In this document: in pieces, positions 43,865 through 51,530 of the stretch
How positions within the stretch are numbered: position 1 is the stretch's first letter
Layout: the number at the start of each line of letters is the position of its first letter
From: JAEUKA01 sp035328405
GTDB lineage: Bacteria > Myxococcota_A > Polyangia > Palsa-1104 > JAEUJZ01
Reading direction: 5' to 3'
Assembly: GCA_035328405.1 (NCBI GenBank)
Contig: DAOLIT010000024.1
Span: 4,109-68,108, forward strand
DNA length: 64,000 nt
The notes under the pieces: model-generated
The model's database searches: none
Told to the model about the DNA's origin: nothing
What the model saw: the letters and a program-made list of their open reading frames with translations, nothing else
Position numbers and translations under genes: made by a program

Positions 43865-45715
43865 ATGATGCAGCAAACGATGACCACAGAACACGAACCA
43901 AAAAAAACAGACCAGACATTGACTGCGACGATACAGGCCGTGTCGTCACCTGTACCGCCACCCAAGGAACGCGCCTATTTTTTGGTCATCGATGGTCAGG
44001 TTTCCTATCCCGTTGAGCTTCCAGAAAGCGGAGAGGTGATCATTGGGCGTTCTCCCGACGCGACGATTCGACTCGATGACACGTCTGCGTCTCGGCATCA
44101 TGCTCGGGTGAATGTGACAGGAGGCGATGCGTGGATTGAGGACATGGGGAGTCGCAACGGGACGCACGCGAACGGGCAACTGATTCGGGAACCGCGCGAG
44201 CTGCTCTCGGGGGATGTCATCACGCTGTGCAGTGCGACGCTGATTTTCCACCGCGAGTTTTTGGCGCAAACCGGTCGCAAAGTGCAAAGTCCGTCGGATT
44301 TTCGGGCGCGTTTGGCAGAAGAAACAGATCGGTCGCTTGGTTTTTTGCGCCCCGTTTCGCTTCTCTGTTTTCACTTTGCCGGCGGCGCGTCCAGACGTCC
44401 GGCGATATTGGAAACGGTCCATTCGTCGCTGCGGTTGTGTGATTCCGTGGCATGGACGGGCGACAACGATCTGTTGGTTCTGTTGCCAGAACGGGATAGG
44501 AGCAGTGCGAAACAGGAAGCGGAACGGTTGGTATCTCGACTGAAAATCGGAAACATTGACGTGCGTGTCGGTGTGCTGTCGTGTCCTCGGGATGGGAGCG
44601 ATCCCGATGCACTCCTTTTGGCCTGTCAATCAGCAGCGCAAGCGTCGGATCTTTCCAAAGAGCAGATTGTCGTCGAAGACACGGCCATCACGATGGATCT
44701 CGGCGATGCAAAAATCCTGCTTGTCGAACCGACGATGAAAAAGCTGTATGCGCTCATCGAACGGCTCGCGAAAGCGGAACTCCCTGTGCTCATCGAAGGG
44801 GAAACAGGGGTCGGCAAGGAGTTGGCAGCGAAGGCGTTGCACCACCATTCGTCTCGACGGGACAAGCCGCTGCTTTCCCTGAATTGTTCCGCTTTTTCGG
44901 AAAATCTGGTGGAAAGTGAGTTGTTCGGACACGAGCGCGGCGCGTTTTCGGGGGCCGTAACGACGAAACAGGGGCTCATCGAAACCGCAAACGGAGGTAC
45001 GTTGTTCCTCGACGAGATCGGGGAAATGCCGCTGTCCATCCAGGCGAAGCTTTTGCGTGTTCTGGAAACGCAGCGCGTCATGCGTGTGGGAGATGTGCGG
45101 GAACATAAGGTGAATGTGCGTTTTGTGGCGGCAACGAATCGGAATCTGCAAACGGAGGTAACAGCGGGCCGCTTCCGTCGAGATTTGTATTTTCGGTTGA
45201 GCTCGGCGCGGCTGACGTTGCCACCTTTGCGCGATAGGCCGCGCGAACTTCCGGTGCTTGCGCGTGTGCTGCTGTCTGCGGCGTGCCGGAAGCTCAATCG
45301 CCCGATGCTGACGATTGCTGATCCGACGATGCACAAGCTGCTCGGACATCGTTGGCCCGGCAATGTTCGCGAGCTTCGGAATTTGATGGATTTTTTGGCT
45401 GCGACTGTCGATGGCGAGACGCTGTTGCCGTGGCACGTCGAGGAGCAGCTTGAACACACTTTGCTCTCTGAAACGCAGAGCGAGGGTCCTCAGCCCGCGT
45501 CCCCCAAACCCACCATTGATCGCCCACTGCATTTTCGGCCCATCGACGACGAAATCCGAGAACTCGAACGCAAACGCATGTCCGAGGCACTCGCGGCGTC
45601 AGGGGGCGTTCAAGTCCGCGCCGCCGAGCTTATCTCGATGCCCGTGCGCACATTCACCACGAAAATGAAGCTTTACAAACTATCATCCAAAGAGACAATC
45701 CGAACCGGTGAATGA
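43865..45715 (+). CDS. FHA-domain sigma-54-dependent transcription activator
   Basis: A 616-residue enhancer-binding protein. Residues ~50-130 are an FHA phospho-threonine-binding domain (VIIGRSPDATIRLDDTSASRHHARV, GSRNGTHANG). A middle domain follows (~150-270). The AAA+ core has Walker A GETGVGKE near 312, the sigma-54 contact loop GAFSGA (not GAFTGA) near 358, Walker B GGTLFLDEIGEMP and the arginine-finger region FRRDLYFRLS. The C-terminus has a Fis-like helix-turn-helix (EALAASGGVQVRAAELISMPVRTFTTKMK core). FHA-type activators typically respond to a Ser/Thr kinase, and the kinase gene follows directly with a 4-base ATGA overlap. The Met at 43868 or 43880 are alternative starts. Confidence 0.92.
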   Translation: MMQQTMTTEHEPKKTDQTLTATIQAVSSPVPPPKERAYFLVIDGQVSYPVELPESGEVIIGRSPDATIRLDDTSASRHHARVNVTGGDAWIEDMGSRNGTHANGQLIREPRELLSGDVITLCSATLIFHREFLAQTGRKVQSPSDFRARLAEETDRSLGFLRPVSLLCFHFAGGASRRPAILETVHSSLRLCDSVAWTGDNDLLVLLPERDRSSAKQEAERLVSRLKIGNIDVRVGVLSCPRDGSDPDALLLACQSAAQASDLSKEQIVVEDTAITMDLGDAKILLVEPTMKKLYALIERLAKAELPVLIEGETGVGKELAAKALHHHSSRRDKPLLSLNCSAFSENLVESELFGHERGAFSGAVTTKQGLIETANGGTLFLDEIGEMPLSIQAKLLRVLETQRVMRVGDVREHKVNVRFVAATNRNLQTEVTAGRFRRDLYFRLSSARLTLPPLRDRPRELPVLARVLLSAACRKLNRPMLTIADPTMHKLLGHRWPGNVRELRNLMDFLAATVDGETLLPWHVEEQLEHTLLSETQSEGPQPASPKPTIDRPLHFRPIDDEIRELERKRMSEALAASGGVQVRAAELISMPVRTFTTKMKLYKLSSKETIRTGE

Positions 45716-47700
45716 GTCCGCCTTCGTTTTCTCCGCCCAAACGATTCGATGAGTACAGGCTGCTCCGCACGTTGGGCGAGGGCACCATGGGGCAGGTTGT
45801 GCTCTGTATGGATACCGCGCTGTACCGGCGGGTCGCGGTCAAATTCCTAAAAGGGGTCGAAATTGATCCCTCACAGAAGGAGCGATTTTGGGTCGAAGCT
45901 CGTGCGATTGCCCGTCTGTCCCATCCAAACATCGTGACGATTTTTCGCGTGGGCCAGTATCAGGGGACCCCTTATCTGGTTTCGGAATTTGTTGAGGGGC
46001 AGAGTCTGGACAAATTGGAACGTCCGCTGCAGTGGCAAAAAGTACTTCCGATCGCGCTTGGGATTGCGCGAGGTCTGGAAGCGGCGCACCGAAGCGGCAT
46101 TTTGCACCGGGATGTGAAGCCCGCGAACATCATGCTCACGACGCGGGGCGTGATCAAACTGCTCGATTTTGGTTTGGCCAAGGTGGTGGACAATTTGGCC
46201 GTCTCGGATGGGGCTGCGTTGTCTTCCCCCGAGGTGGTGATCTCAAGTGGCAAACGCCGGGCTGTTGGAGGACAAGGGGCGGAGACACTTCCGCCCCACA
46301 AGAAAAGGGAGCAAGAAGGCGAACCCAGCGCTACGTCGGGAGGTTCTGCGCAGGTCAACAAATTGACGTTGACCGAGGATGGGGTGATGTTGGGAACTCC
46401 CCTTTATATGTCTCCTGAAGCCTGGCGGGGGGAACCTGCTTCGCCGAGTGGAGACGTGTATTCCTTTGGCATCGTGATGTTTGAATTGTTGACCGGTCAT
46501 GCCCCCCACATGGCACCCACTTGCGCTCTTTTGCGGGAGTTGGTTCTCGAAAAACCCGCGCCTTCTGTCCTGAGTGAAAATCGGACGATAGATCCGAGAT
46601 TGGCGACGATCGTGGATCGATGTCTCGCGTTCGACGTGAAAGGTCGCTTTCCGTCTGCTGTCGAGCTGCTCGAGGCGCTCAAACCACTCGAGGATACGCC
46701 GTCTTTCTTTATCCGAACTCTGTCGATCACGAACAGAGTCAAGTGGCTTTTGGGAGTCTCTGTTGTCAGTTTGTCTGCGGCAATTGGGGGGACTCTGTTT
46801 CTGAAGAGGAATCCGCGTCCACCAAGTGGAGCCGTCGAGTTTTCACGCAGTACGTTCACGCTTGGAAGTACCTCCGATGAATTGGATTCGGCTCTCCTCT
46901 GGTGCAAAAAATCTGGTGCGACCAATTGTGAAACAGAAGAAAAGGCGTTGTTTGACCGCGAACAACCCGCGCATCGTGTGGAATTGTCTGCCTTTCGCAT
47001 CGATCGAACGGAAGTGACGAATGCAGATTATGCGGAATGGCTGAACAAACAGACGGATTTGCATATTGAAAAGGAACGCTATCTATATCAAGAAAATGTC
47101 TTATTAACGGACCTTTATCCTAGTTATGAACCTGCCAATGGAATTGTATTCAATCGAGCAAAGAATCGATATGAAGTGCCCAAAGGAAATGATTTCTTGC
47201 CGATGAACCGTGTGACCTGGGACGGAGCGCAACGATATTGTCTTTCCAAGGGAATGCGTTTGCCGACGGAGGCAGAGTGGGATTTTGCGGCTCGTGGTGT
47301 CGAAGGCAGGCTGTTTCCGTGGGGGTTTGAAGCGCCCGATTGTGCGCGCGTTCACGTCGCGCGTGGTCCCAGCCAGCAGTGCGCGGCTGCGGATCGGAAT
47401 ACAAAACCCGTAGCGTCTTCTCCGCAAGATGTGACTCCCGAGGGTGTCTACGACTTGGCGGGTAACTTGCCTGAGTGGGTCGCGGACGTGTTTTCCGATC
47501 GGTATCCATCATGTCAAGAACCCTGTAAGAATCCGTTGGTTTCGGGCGTAGGTCATGTGATTCCGTCGCAGTTTCGTGTCATTCGCGGAGGAAGTTTCAT
47601 TTGGCCGCTTTGGTCCGTTCGCAGCGAAACCAGAAGCCGAGCCGAACAGAATCGGGTCCGAGAATCTGTTGGCTTTCGTTGTGCGGCTTCCGTAGAATAA
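45712..47700 (+). CDS. Ser/Thr kinase fused to a formylglycine-generating-enzyme-like domain
   Basis: A 662-residue membrane protein. Residues ~12-290 are a Hanks-type kinase with GEGTMGQV (glycine loop), AVKFLKG (Lys), GILHRDVKPAN (catalytic loop Asp), LLDFGLAK and GTPLYMSPEAW; a Pro/Glu/Lys insert lies at ~165-210. A single transmembrane helix (WLLGVSVVSLSAAIGGTLFL) near 345-365 is followed by an extracytoplasmic FGE-sulfatase-like domain (~380-660): FRIDRTEVTNADYAEWL, RLPTEAEWDFAARG, LFPWG, DLAGNLPEWVADVF, FRVIRGGSF and GFRCA. In such kinases this domain usually acts as a sensor fold, not as a sulfatase-maturing enzyme. The start overlaps the FHA activator, so kinase and activator are very probably a signalling pair. 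Confidence 0.92.
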   Translation: MSPPSFSPPKRFDEYRLLRTLGEGTMGQVVLCMDTALYRRVAVKFLKGVEIDPSQKERFWVEARAIARLSHPNIVTIFRVGQYQGTPYLVSEFVEGQSLDKLERPLQWQKVLPIALGIARGLEAAHRSGILHRDVKPANIMLTTRGVIKLLDFGLAKVVDNLAVSDGAALSSPEVVISSGKRRAVGGQGAETLPPHKKREQEGEPSATSGGSAQVNKLTLTEDGVMLGTPLYMSPEAWRGEPASPSGDVYSFGIVMFELLTGHAPHMAPTCALLRELVLEKPAPSVLSENRTIDPRLATIVDRCLAFDVKGRFPSAVELLEALKPLEDTPSFFIRTLSITNRVKWLLGVSVVSLSAAIGGTLFLKRNPRPPSGAVEFSRSTFTLGSTSDELDSALLWCKKSGATNCETEEKALFDREQPAHRVELSAFRIDRTEVTNADYAEWLNKQTDLHIEKERYLYQENVLLTDLYPSYEPANGIVFNRAKNRYEVPKGNDFLPMNRVTWDGAQRYCLSKGMRLPTEAEWDFAARGVEGRLFPWGFEAPDCARVHVARGPSQQCAAADRNTKPVASSPQDVTPEGVYDLAGNLPEWVADVFSDRYPSCQEPCKNPLVSGVGHVIPSQFRVIRGGSFIWPLWSVRSETRSRAEQNRVRESVGFRCAASVE

Positions 47701-47767
47701 ATTGTCTTTTTCCTACATATCCACGAGATGTGTGGAGGATGGTAGGGACACAAACAAAGAGGACATC

Positions 47768-48373
47768 ATGCGCAGAAGGTCGTTCTTATTGGCGTTTGCA
47801 TTGCCCCTCGTGGCGTGTACTTCAGGGCCTACAAAAGTGGCGGAAAAACCGCTTCAAAGCCTGGGCGCGATGCGTGTCTTGGTCAGGAAGATCGAACAGG
47901 CCGGAGCGCAACCCGTTTCAAACGGAGCTGTGTTGAAACGCGGCGACAAGTTGGTCCTTGCGGTGGATGTGGTCGTCGAGCGAACCGAAGCCATCCACTT
48001 GTACGTTGCGCAAAAAGACGCGACCGGGACATTTCAGCTGCTCCTTCCTGAACCGGGGATGGCTGCTCCATCGATTCTTCCTGATCAGGAGATCGATCTT
48101 CCGTCGGCGACCACCTGGATCGAGTTGGATGACAAAAAGGGGCCAGAATCCTTGTATGTAGTGGGTTCGATGAAGCCGCTTGCGGAAACAGGAGTGCTGT
48201 CATTTTTGCAAACCGGTGTCGTCGAAATGACGCGCGATCCGCCACCGGAGCCACTCACGAGTGGGAATCGGGGAATCCGTTTTCAGAATCGGGGGGAGCG
48301 CGAAGCAGTTCGGCAGGGGTTGTTTCAGACATCGGGAATTGCCGTGGTTGAGTTTTCCTATCAGCACGAATAA
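47768..48373 (+). CDS. Small lipoprotein, DUF4384-like
   Basis: A 201-residue predicted lipoprotein with RRRSFLLAFALPLVAC and an LVAC lipobox, and GAGG upstream of its ATG. The mature domain (KRGDKLVLAVDVVVERTEAIHLYVAQKDATG; LLLPEPG; LPSATTWIELDDKKGPESLYVVGS) resembles the DUF4384 domain, which often sits in or beside caspase-family proteins; that assignment is from pattern and context, not a database search. It is the third gene of the run from the FHA activator to the caspase-fold gene, all on the same strand with short gaps. Confidence 0.65.
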   Translation: MRRRSFLLAFALPLVACTSGPTKVAEKPLQSLGAMRVLVRKIEQAGAQPVSNGAVLKRGDKLVLAVDVVVERTEAIHLYVAQKDATGTFQLLLPEPGMAAPSILPDQEIDLPSATTWIELDDKKGPESLYVVGSMKPLAETGVLSFLQTGVVEMTRDPPPEPLTSGNRGIRFQNRGEREAVRQGLFQTSGIAVVEFSYQHE

Positions 48374-48439
48374 CAGAGGGAAAAGCACAGGGCAAAACAG
48401 CTTGTTCGTTTGAGCCAGATCGCTGGAACGGGGGACCGG

Positions 48440-49900
48440 ATGAGATTTGGTTGGTTGTGGGTTGTCCTCATTCTGTTTGTGGAAGCGGTTGGTCTTGCGA
48501 AACCGCACAAACGCATTTTGCGTCCCTCAAAAGCGGCTGCCAAACCGGATACGTCTTCGAGTACGGCCACCGTTCATACTGACGAACAGTCGACGAAAAA
48601 ACCGAACATTCGGGTGTTGGTTCCCCTTCCGCAAACCGCACTTTCCAGCGCAAAAGTGACGTTGCTTGTGGGTGTCTCAAGTCCTGATTCCAGCGAGAAG
48701 CTTCGAGTGGTCGTGTTTTGGGGAGATCGGCTGCTGGCTCAAGTGGACAAGCCAGACCAACAACAACCCGCAGAGGCACCAAAGCAACCTCCTGAAGTAC
48801 TGAAAACGCGCGGTGTTGTCATCAAAGGGGTTTCGTGCAGCGATCACGATTTGCAGACGGGTGAACAGTGTTTTTCGATTCCACTCACGCTTCCTTTCCA
48901 AACAGGAGTGCTGTCGATTGTTGCAGAAACGAATACGGAACGAAGTGATCCGGTGAAGCTGCGTTTGTCGATTCAGGAACCACCTTCCCCTGAGCTGAAA
49001 CCCAAGCTGTATGCCGTTGCGATCGGGGTCAGCAAGTATCGGGATTCAAGGCTCAGGCTGCGGTATGCAGAGAAAGATGCAACGGAGTTTGTACACGCAC
49101 TCAAAGCGCAAACGGGGCTCTTGTACAGAGATGTCGAAGCGAGACTCCTTTCGGACGAAACAGCGACGAAAGCAGCGATACTGGATGCGTTTCAATGGTT
49201 CCAGCGTGAAACCACCGCGCGAGATGTCGCGATTCTGTTTTTGGCAGGCCACGGAATGAACGATCCCTCTACAGGCCGGTACTACTTTCTTCCGCAGGAT
49301 GCAGAACTTTCCGCGATGATGCGGTCCATGGTGTCACAGGAGGACATCCAAGCGACGCTCAGGAATACTCCGGGAAAAGTCATTCTGTTTCTGGATACGT
49401 GCCATTCTGGGAATCTGTTTGGACAATGGGGAATGCGCGGGCAGGCGGATATTTCAGCTTTTGTGACTGAATTGTCTGCGGCGCAGAACGGTGTGGTGGT
49501 TTTTGCGGCGTCCACCGGGGTCGGTTCTTCCATGGAATTTGAAGGAAACGGGGTGTTCACGCGCGCTTTGCTTGAAGCGATTCGGGGGTCTGCGGCGTAT
49601 GTCGCAGGTCGTCCCACAACGGTCAACATGTTGGAGTTATATTTGAGCGAACGAGTGAAGGCGCTGAGTCATGGGACACAAGTCCCCACCAGCTCGAAAC
49701 CAGGGTCGATGCCGGATTTTCCTTTGTTTATGCCGGTCGAGAAAGAAGTGGTTTTTGCATCTCCCAAAAAATCGAAAAGGGCGTTTCATAAGACGTGGTG
49801 GTTTTGGACGCTCACGACGGTGGTGCTGGCCGGAGGCGTGGCGGGGATCGTTTGGGGGACGTGGGAAAGGACACCGAATGCTCCTGTAATTAACCCGTAA
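48440..49900 (+). CDS. Caspase-fold (C14-type) peptidase with C-terminal membrane anchor
   Basis: A 486-residue protein with a signal peptide (MRFGWLWVVLILFVEAVGLA), an N-terminal low-complexity stretch, a beta-rich domain (VLVPLPQTALSSAKVTLLVGV) and a caspase p20-like domain from ~190: KLYAVAIGVSKYRD, then VAILFLAGHGMND (His271) and KVILFLDTCHSGNLFG (Cys321), the catalytic dyad. Near the end a transmembrane helix (WWFWTLTTVVLAGGVAGIVWG) anchors it. With the signal peptide it should act outside the cytoplasm, unusual for intracellular death effectors. It follows the DUF4384-like lipoprotein by 66 bases and probably belongs to the kinase/activator unit. Its substrate is unknown. Confidence 0.9.
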   Translation: MRFGWLWVVLILFVEAVGLAKPHKRILRPSKAAAKPDTSSSTATVHTDEQSTKKPNIRVLVPLPQTALSSAKVTLLVGVSSPDSSEKLRVVVFWGDRLLAQVDKPDQQQPAEAPKQPPEVLKTRGVVIKGVSCSDHDLQTGEQCFSIPLTLPFQTGVLSIVAETNTERSDPVKLRLSIQEPPSPELKPKLYAVAIGVSKYRDSRLRLRYAEKDATEFVHALKAQTGLLYRDVEARLLSDETATKAAILDAFQWFQRETTARDVAILFLAGHGMNDPSTGRYYFLPQDAELSAMMRSMVSQEDIQATLRNTPGKVILFLDTCHSGNLFGQWGMRGQADISAFVTELSAAQNGVVVFAASTGVGSSMEFEGNGVFTRALLEAIRGSAAYVAGRPTTVNMLELYLSERVKALSHGTQVPTSSKPGSMPDFPLFMPVEKEVVFASPKKSKRAFHKTWWFWTLTTVVLAGGVAGIVWGTWERTPNAPVINP

Positions 49901-49930
49901 GAAACAATGGGAATCGATGGGAGGGGAACA

Positions 49931-51454
49931 GTGCGCATCTTTTCAGTCCAATTTTTGAGTCTCATTGGTTGTTTGAATTTGGTCCGCTGTGCGAACAACG
50001 ACATTGTTGTGGACCTGACTGGCCTCCCAAGAGAAGCCGCGAAACTGGAAATTCGCACGCGGTTTGAAGGGAAGGAGCCCAAGATCAGCATTGTAGAACC
50101 CGCAACTCCACAGTTTGTCATGTCCCCTCAAGAGGGTTCTGATGGGCATCTTGACGTCGAAGTCACGGCATTTGGGAAGACGGAATGTACAGTTTCTAAA
50201 GGCCGTGCGGAACTCGTATGGACACGTGGAAAAATGCGCCCTACGCACGTTCAACTGGAACAGAAATCGAGCGAATTTTGTCCCTTGAAGATCACCTTTT
50301 CAGGTGAAGGGAGGGTGTATTCGTCTCCATTGGGAGTGGATTGTACGACCTCCTGCGGACCTGTGATGGTGCCTGCTGGTCAACCCATCCAGTTGTCTGT
50401 GAATCCGTTTCCCAAGGACTATCTGGTCGATTTTTCGGGGGCTTGTGCCTCAAAACATACGGAAACAGAGCATCGCTGTACGTTTCTGCCTGTCGCTGCA
50501 TCGGAAGTGGTCGTGGACGTGTATCCGAAAGTCTGTCCGCAAGGCGATTTGGTCAGGTGTTTTTCCGAGGCCACAGGTGTCCCAACGAAAGCGAAGGACA
50601 AAGCAATCTATTCTGTTTGGTCCGATTCCCTCAATCGGGCTTGGATGGCTTCGGAAACGGGTTCCGTTTTGCAGCCCCAAAGTTCAGGCGGGTGGGCCCT
50701 ACAAACCATTTCTCAATCGGTTGAGCAATCAAAGAAAGTGAATTCATCTCCGCTGCATTCCATTTGGGGGGCGGATGAAAAGAATGTTTGGGTTGCAGGG
50801 GATCATGGATTTTTGGCCAAGTGGGATGGTTCGGCTTGGCAACCCGTGGGGAACGTCGCGACGGTAGACCAAGATTTGCGAGCGGTTTTTGGCTCGGATG
50901 CAAACAATGTGTGGATTGCAGGAACCAAGGCTGCGCTGGTCGCATGGGATGGTCGGATTTGGTCGCCTCAGAACATTCCAATCGCGGAAACGGAACTCCG
51001 AGCGGGATGGACTTCATCGCCCAGCAGAGTGTGGGTGGTCGGCTTTGGGGGGGTCGTTGCGCACAAAGTGAACGGCGAGTTTTTTGCTGAGAAAGTGAAT
51101 GACGGAATCGACTTTGAGTGCATTTGGGGGGACACGTCTGGGCGCGTGTGGGCGGTTGGGAATAGGAATCAAAACGTTGCGACTCAGGGGTACATGGGGG
51201 TCGTATACGCATATGACGGCACCGCGTGGACGATGGTCTTTCAAAGCGCAACCACACGTTTCCATGCCATTTGGGGACTGAGCGCAAAGGATTTGTGGGT
51301 TGCTGGCGACGGGGGCAAGGTTTTTCGCTTTGATGGCGCTTGGCGGGGGCATTCGCTTCCTGCATCGGATCTGTTGGCGGCTTTCGGAACTGGCAGCGGG
51401 AATGTCTGGAGCGTGTCCTCAACCGGACAGGTGTTTCACTACATGCCCCGGTGA
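49931..51454 (+). CDS. Hypothetical lipoprotein-like protein with propeller-like repeats
   Basis: A 507-residue exported protein. The GTG at 49931 is chosen because GGGAGGGG lies four bases upstream; it gives a signal of MRIFSVQFLSLIGCLNLVRCANN, with a weak lipobox. The N-terminal part (~30-220) holds several Cys (DCTTSCGP, GACASK, HRCTFLP). From ~230 onward repeat blades appear with the pattern HSIWGADEKNVWVAGDHGFLAKWDG, RAVFGSDANNVWIAGTKAALVAWDG, AIWGLSAKDLWVAGDGGKVFRFDG, spaced about 45 residues, as in beta-propeller ligand-binding domains. The function is unknown. Confidence 0.6.
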   Translation: MRIFSVQFLSLIGCLNLVRCANNDIVVDLTGLPREAAKLEIRTRFEGKEPKISIVEPATPQFVMSPQEGSDGHLDVEVTAFGKTECTVSKGRAELVWTRGKMRPTHVQLEQKSSEFCPLKITFSGEGRVYSSPLGVDCTTSCGPVMVPAGQPIQLSVNPFPKDYLVDFSGACASKHTETEHRCTFLPVAASEVVVDVYPKVCPQGDLVRCFSEATGVPTKAKDKAIYSVWSDSLNRAWMASETGSVLQPQSSGGWALQTISQSVEQSKKVNSSPLHSIWGADEKNVWVAGDHGFLAKWDGSAWQPVGNVATVDQDLRAVFGSDANNVWIAGTKAALVAWDGRIWSPQNIPIAETELRAGWTSSPSRVWVVGFGGVVAHKVNGEFFAEKVNDGIDFECIWGDTSGRVWAVGNRNQNVATQGYMGVVYAYDGTAWTMVFQSATTRFHAIWGLSAKDLWVAGDGGKVFRFDGAWRGHSLPASDLLAAFGTGSGNVWSVSSTGQVFHYMPR

Positions 51455-51484
51455 ATCGGATTCCGCTGAATGAGTCGCATGTAT

Positions 51485-51504
51485 TTCGTAATTTGAATTA
51501 CGAA
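51485..51504. promoter_or_regulatory. Perfect 20-bp palindromic site upstream of the glycine-rich surface protein
   Basis: TTCGTAATT, two bases TG, then AATTACGAA, a perfect inverted repeat with nine-base arms. TACAAT follows at 51511-51516 as a possible -10 element. It sits in the gap before the GTG at 51531. The symmetry and the place suggest a binding site for a dimeric regulator. Confidence 0.55.
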
Positions 51505-51530
51505 AAGAGGTACAATTTCGTCCCGATACC

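Noticed and set aside
46508..46524. TGGCACCCACTTGC as a sigma-54 promoter.
   Set aside because: It has a 4-base instead of 5-base gap and lies inside the kinase coding sequence.
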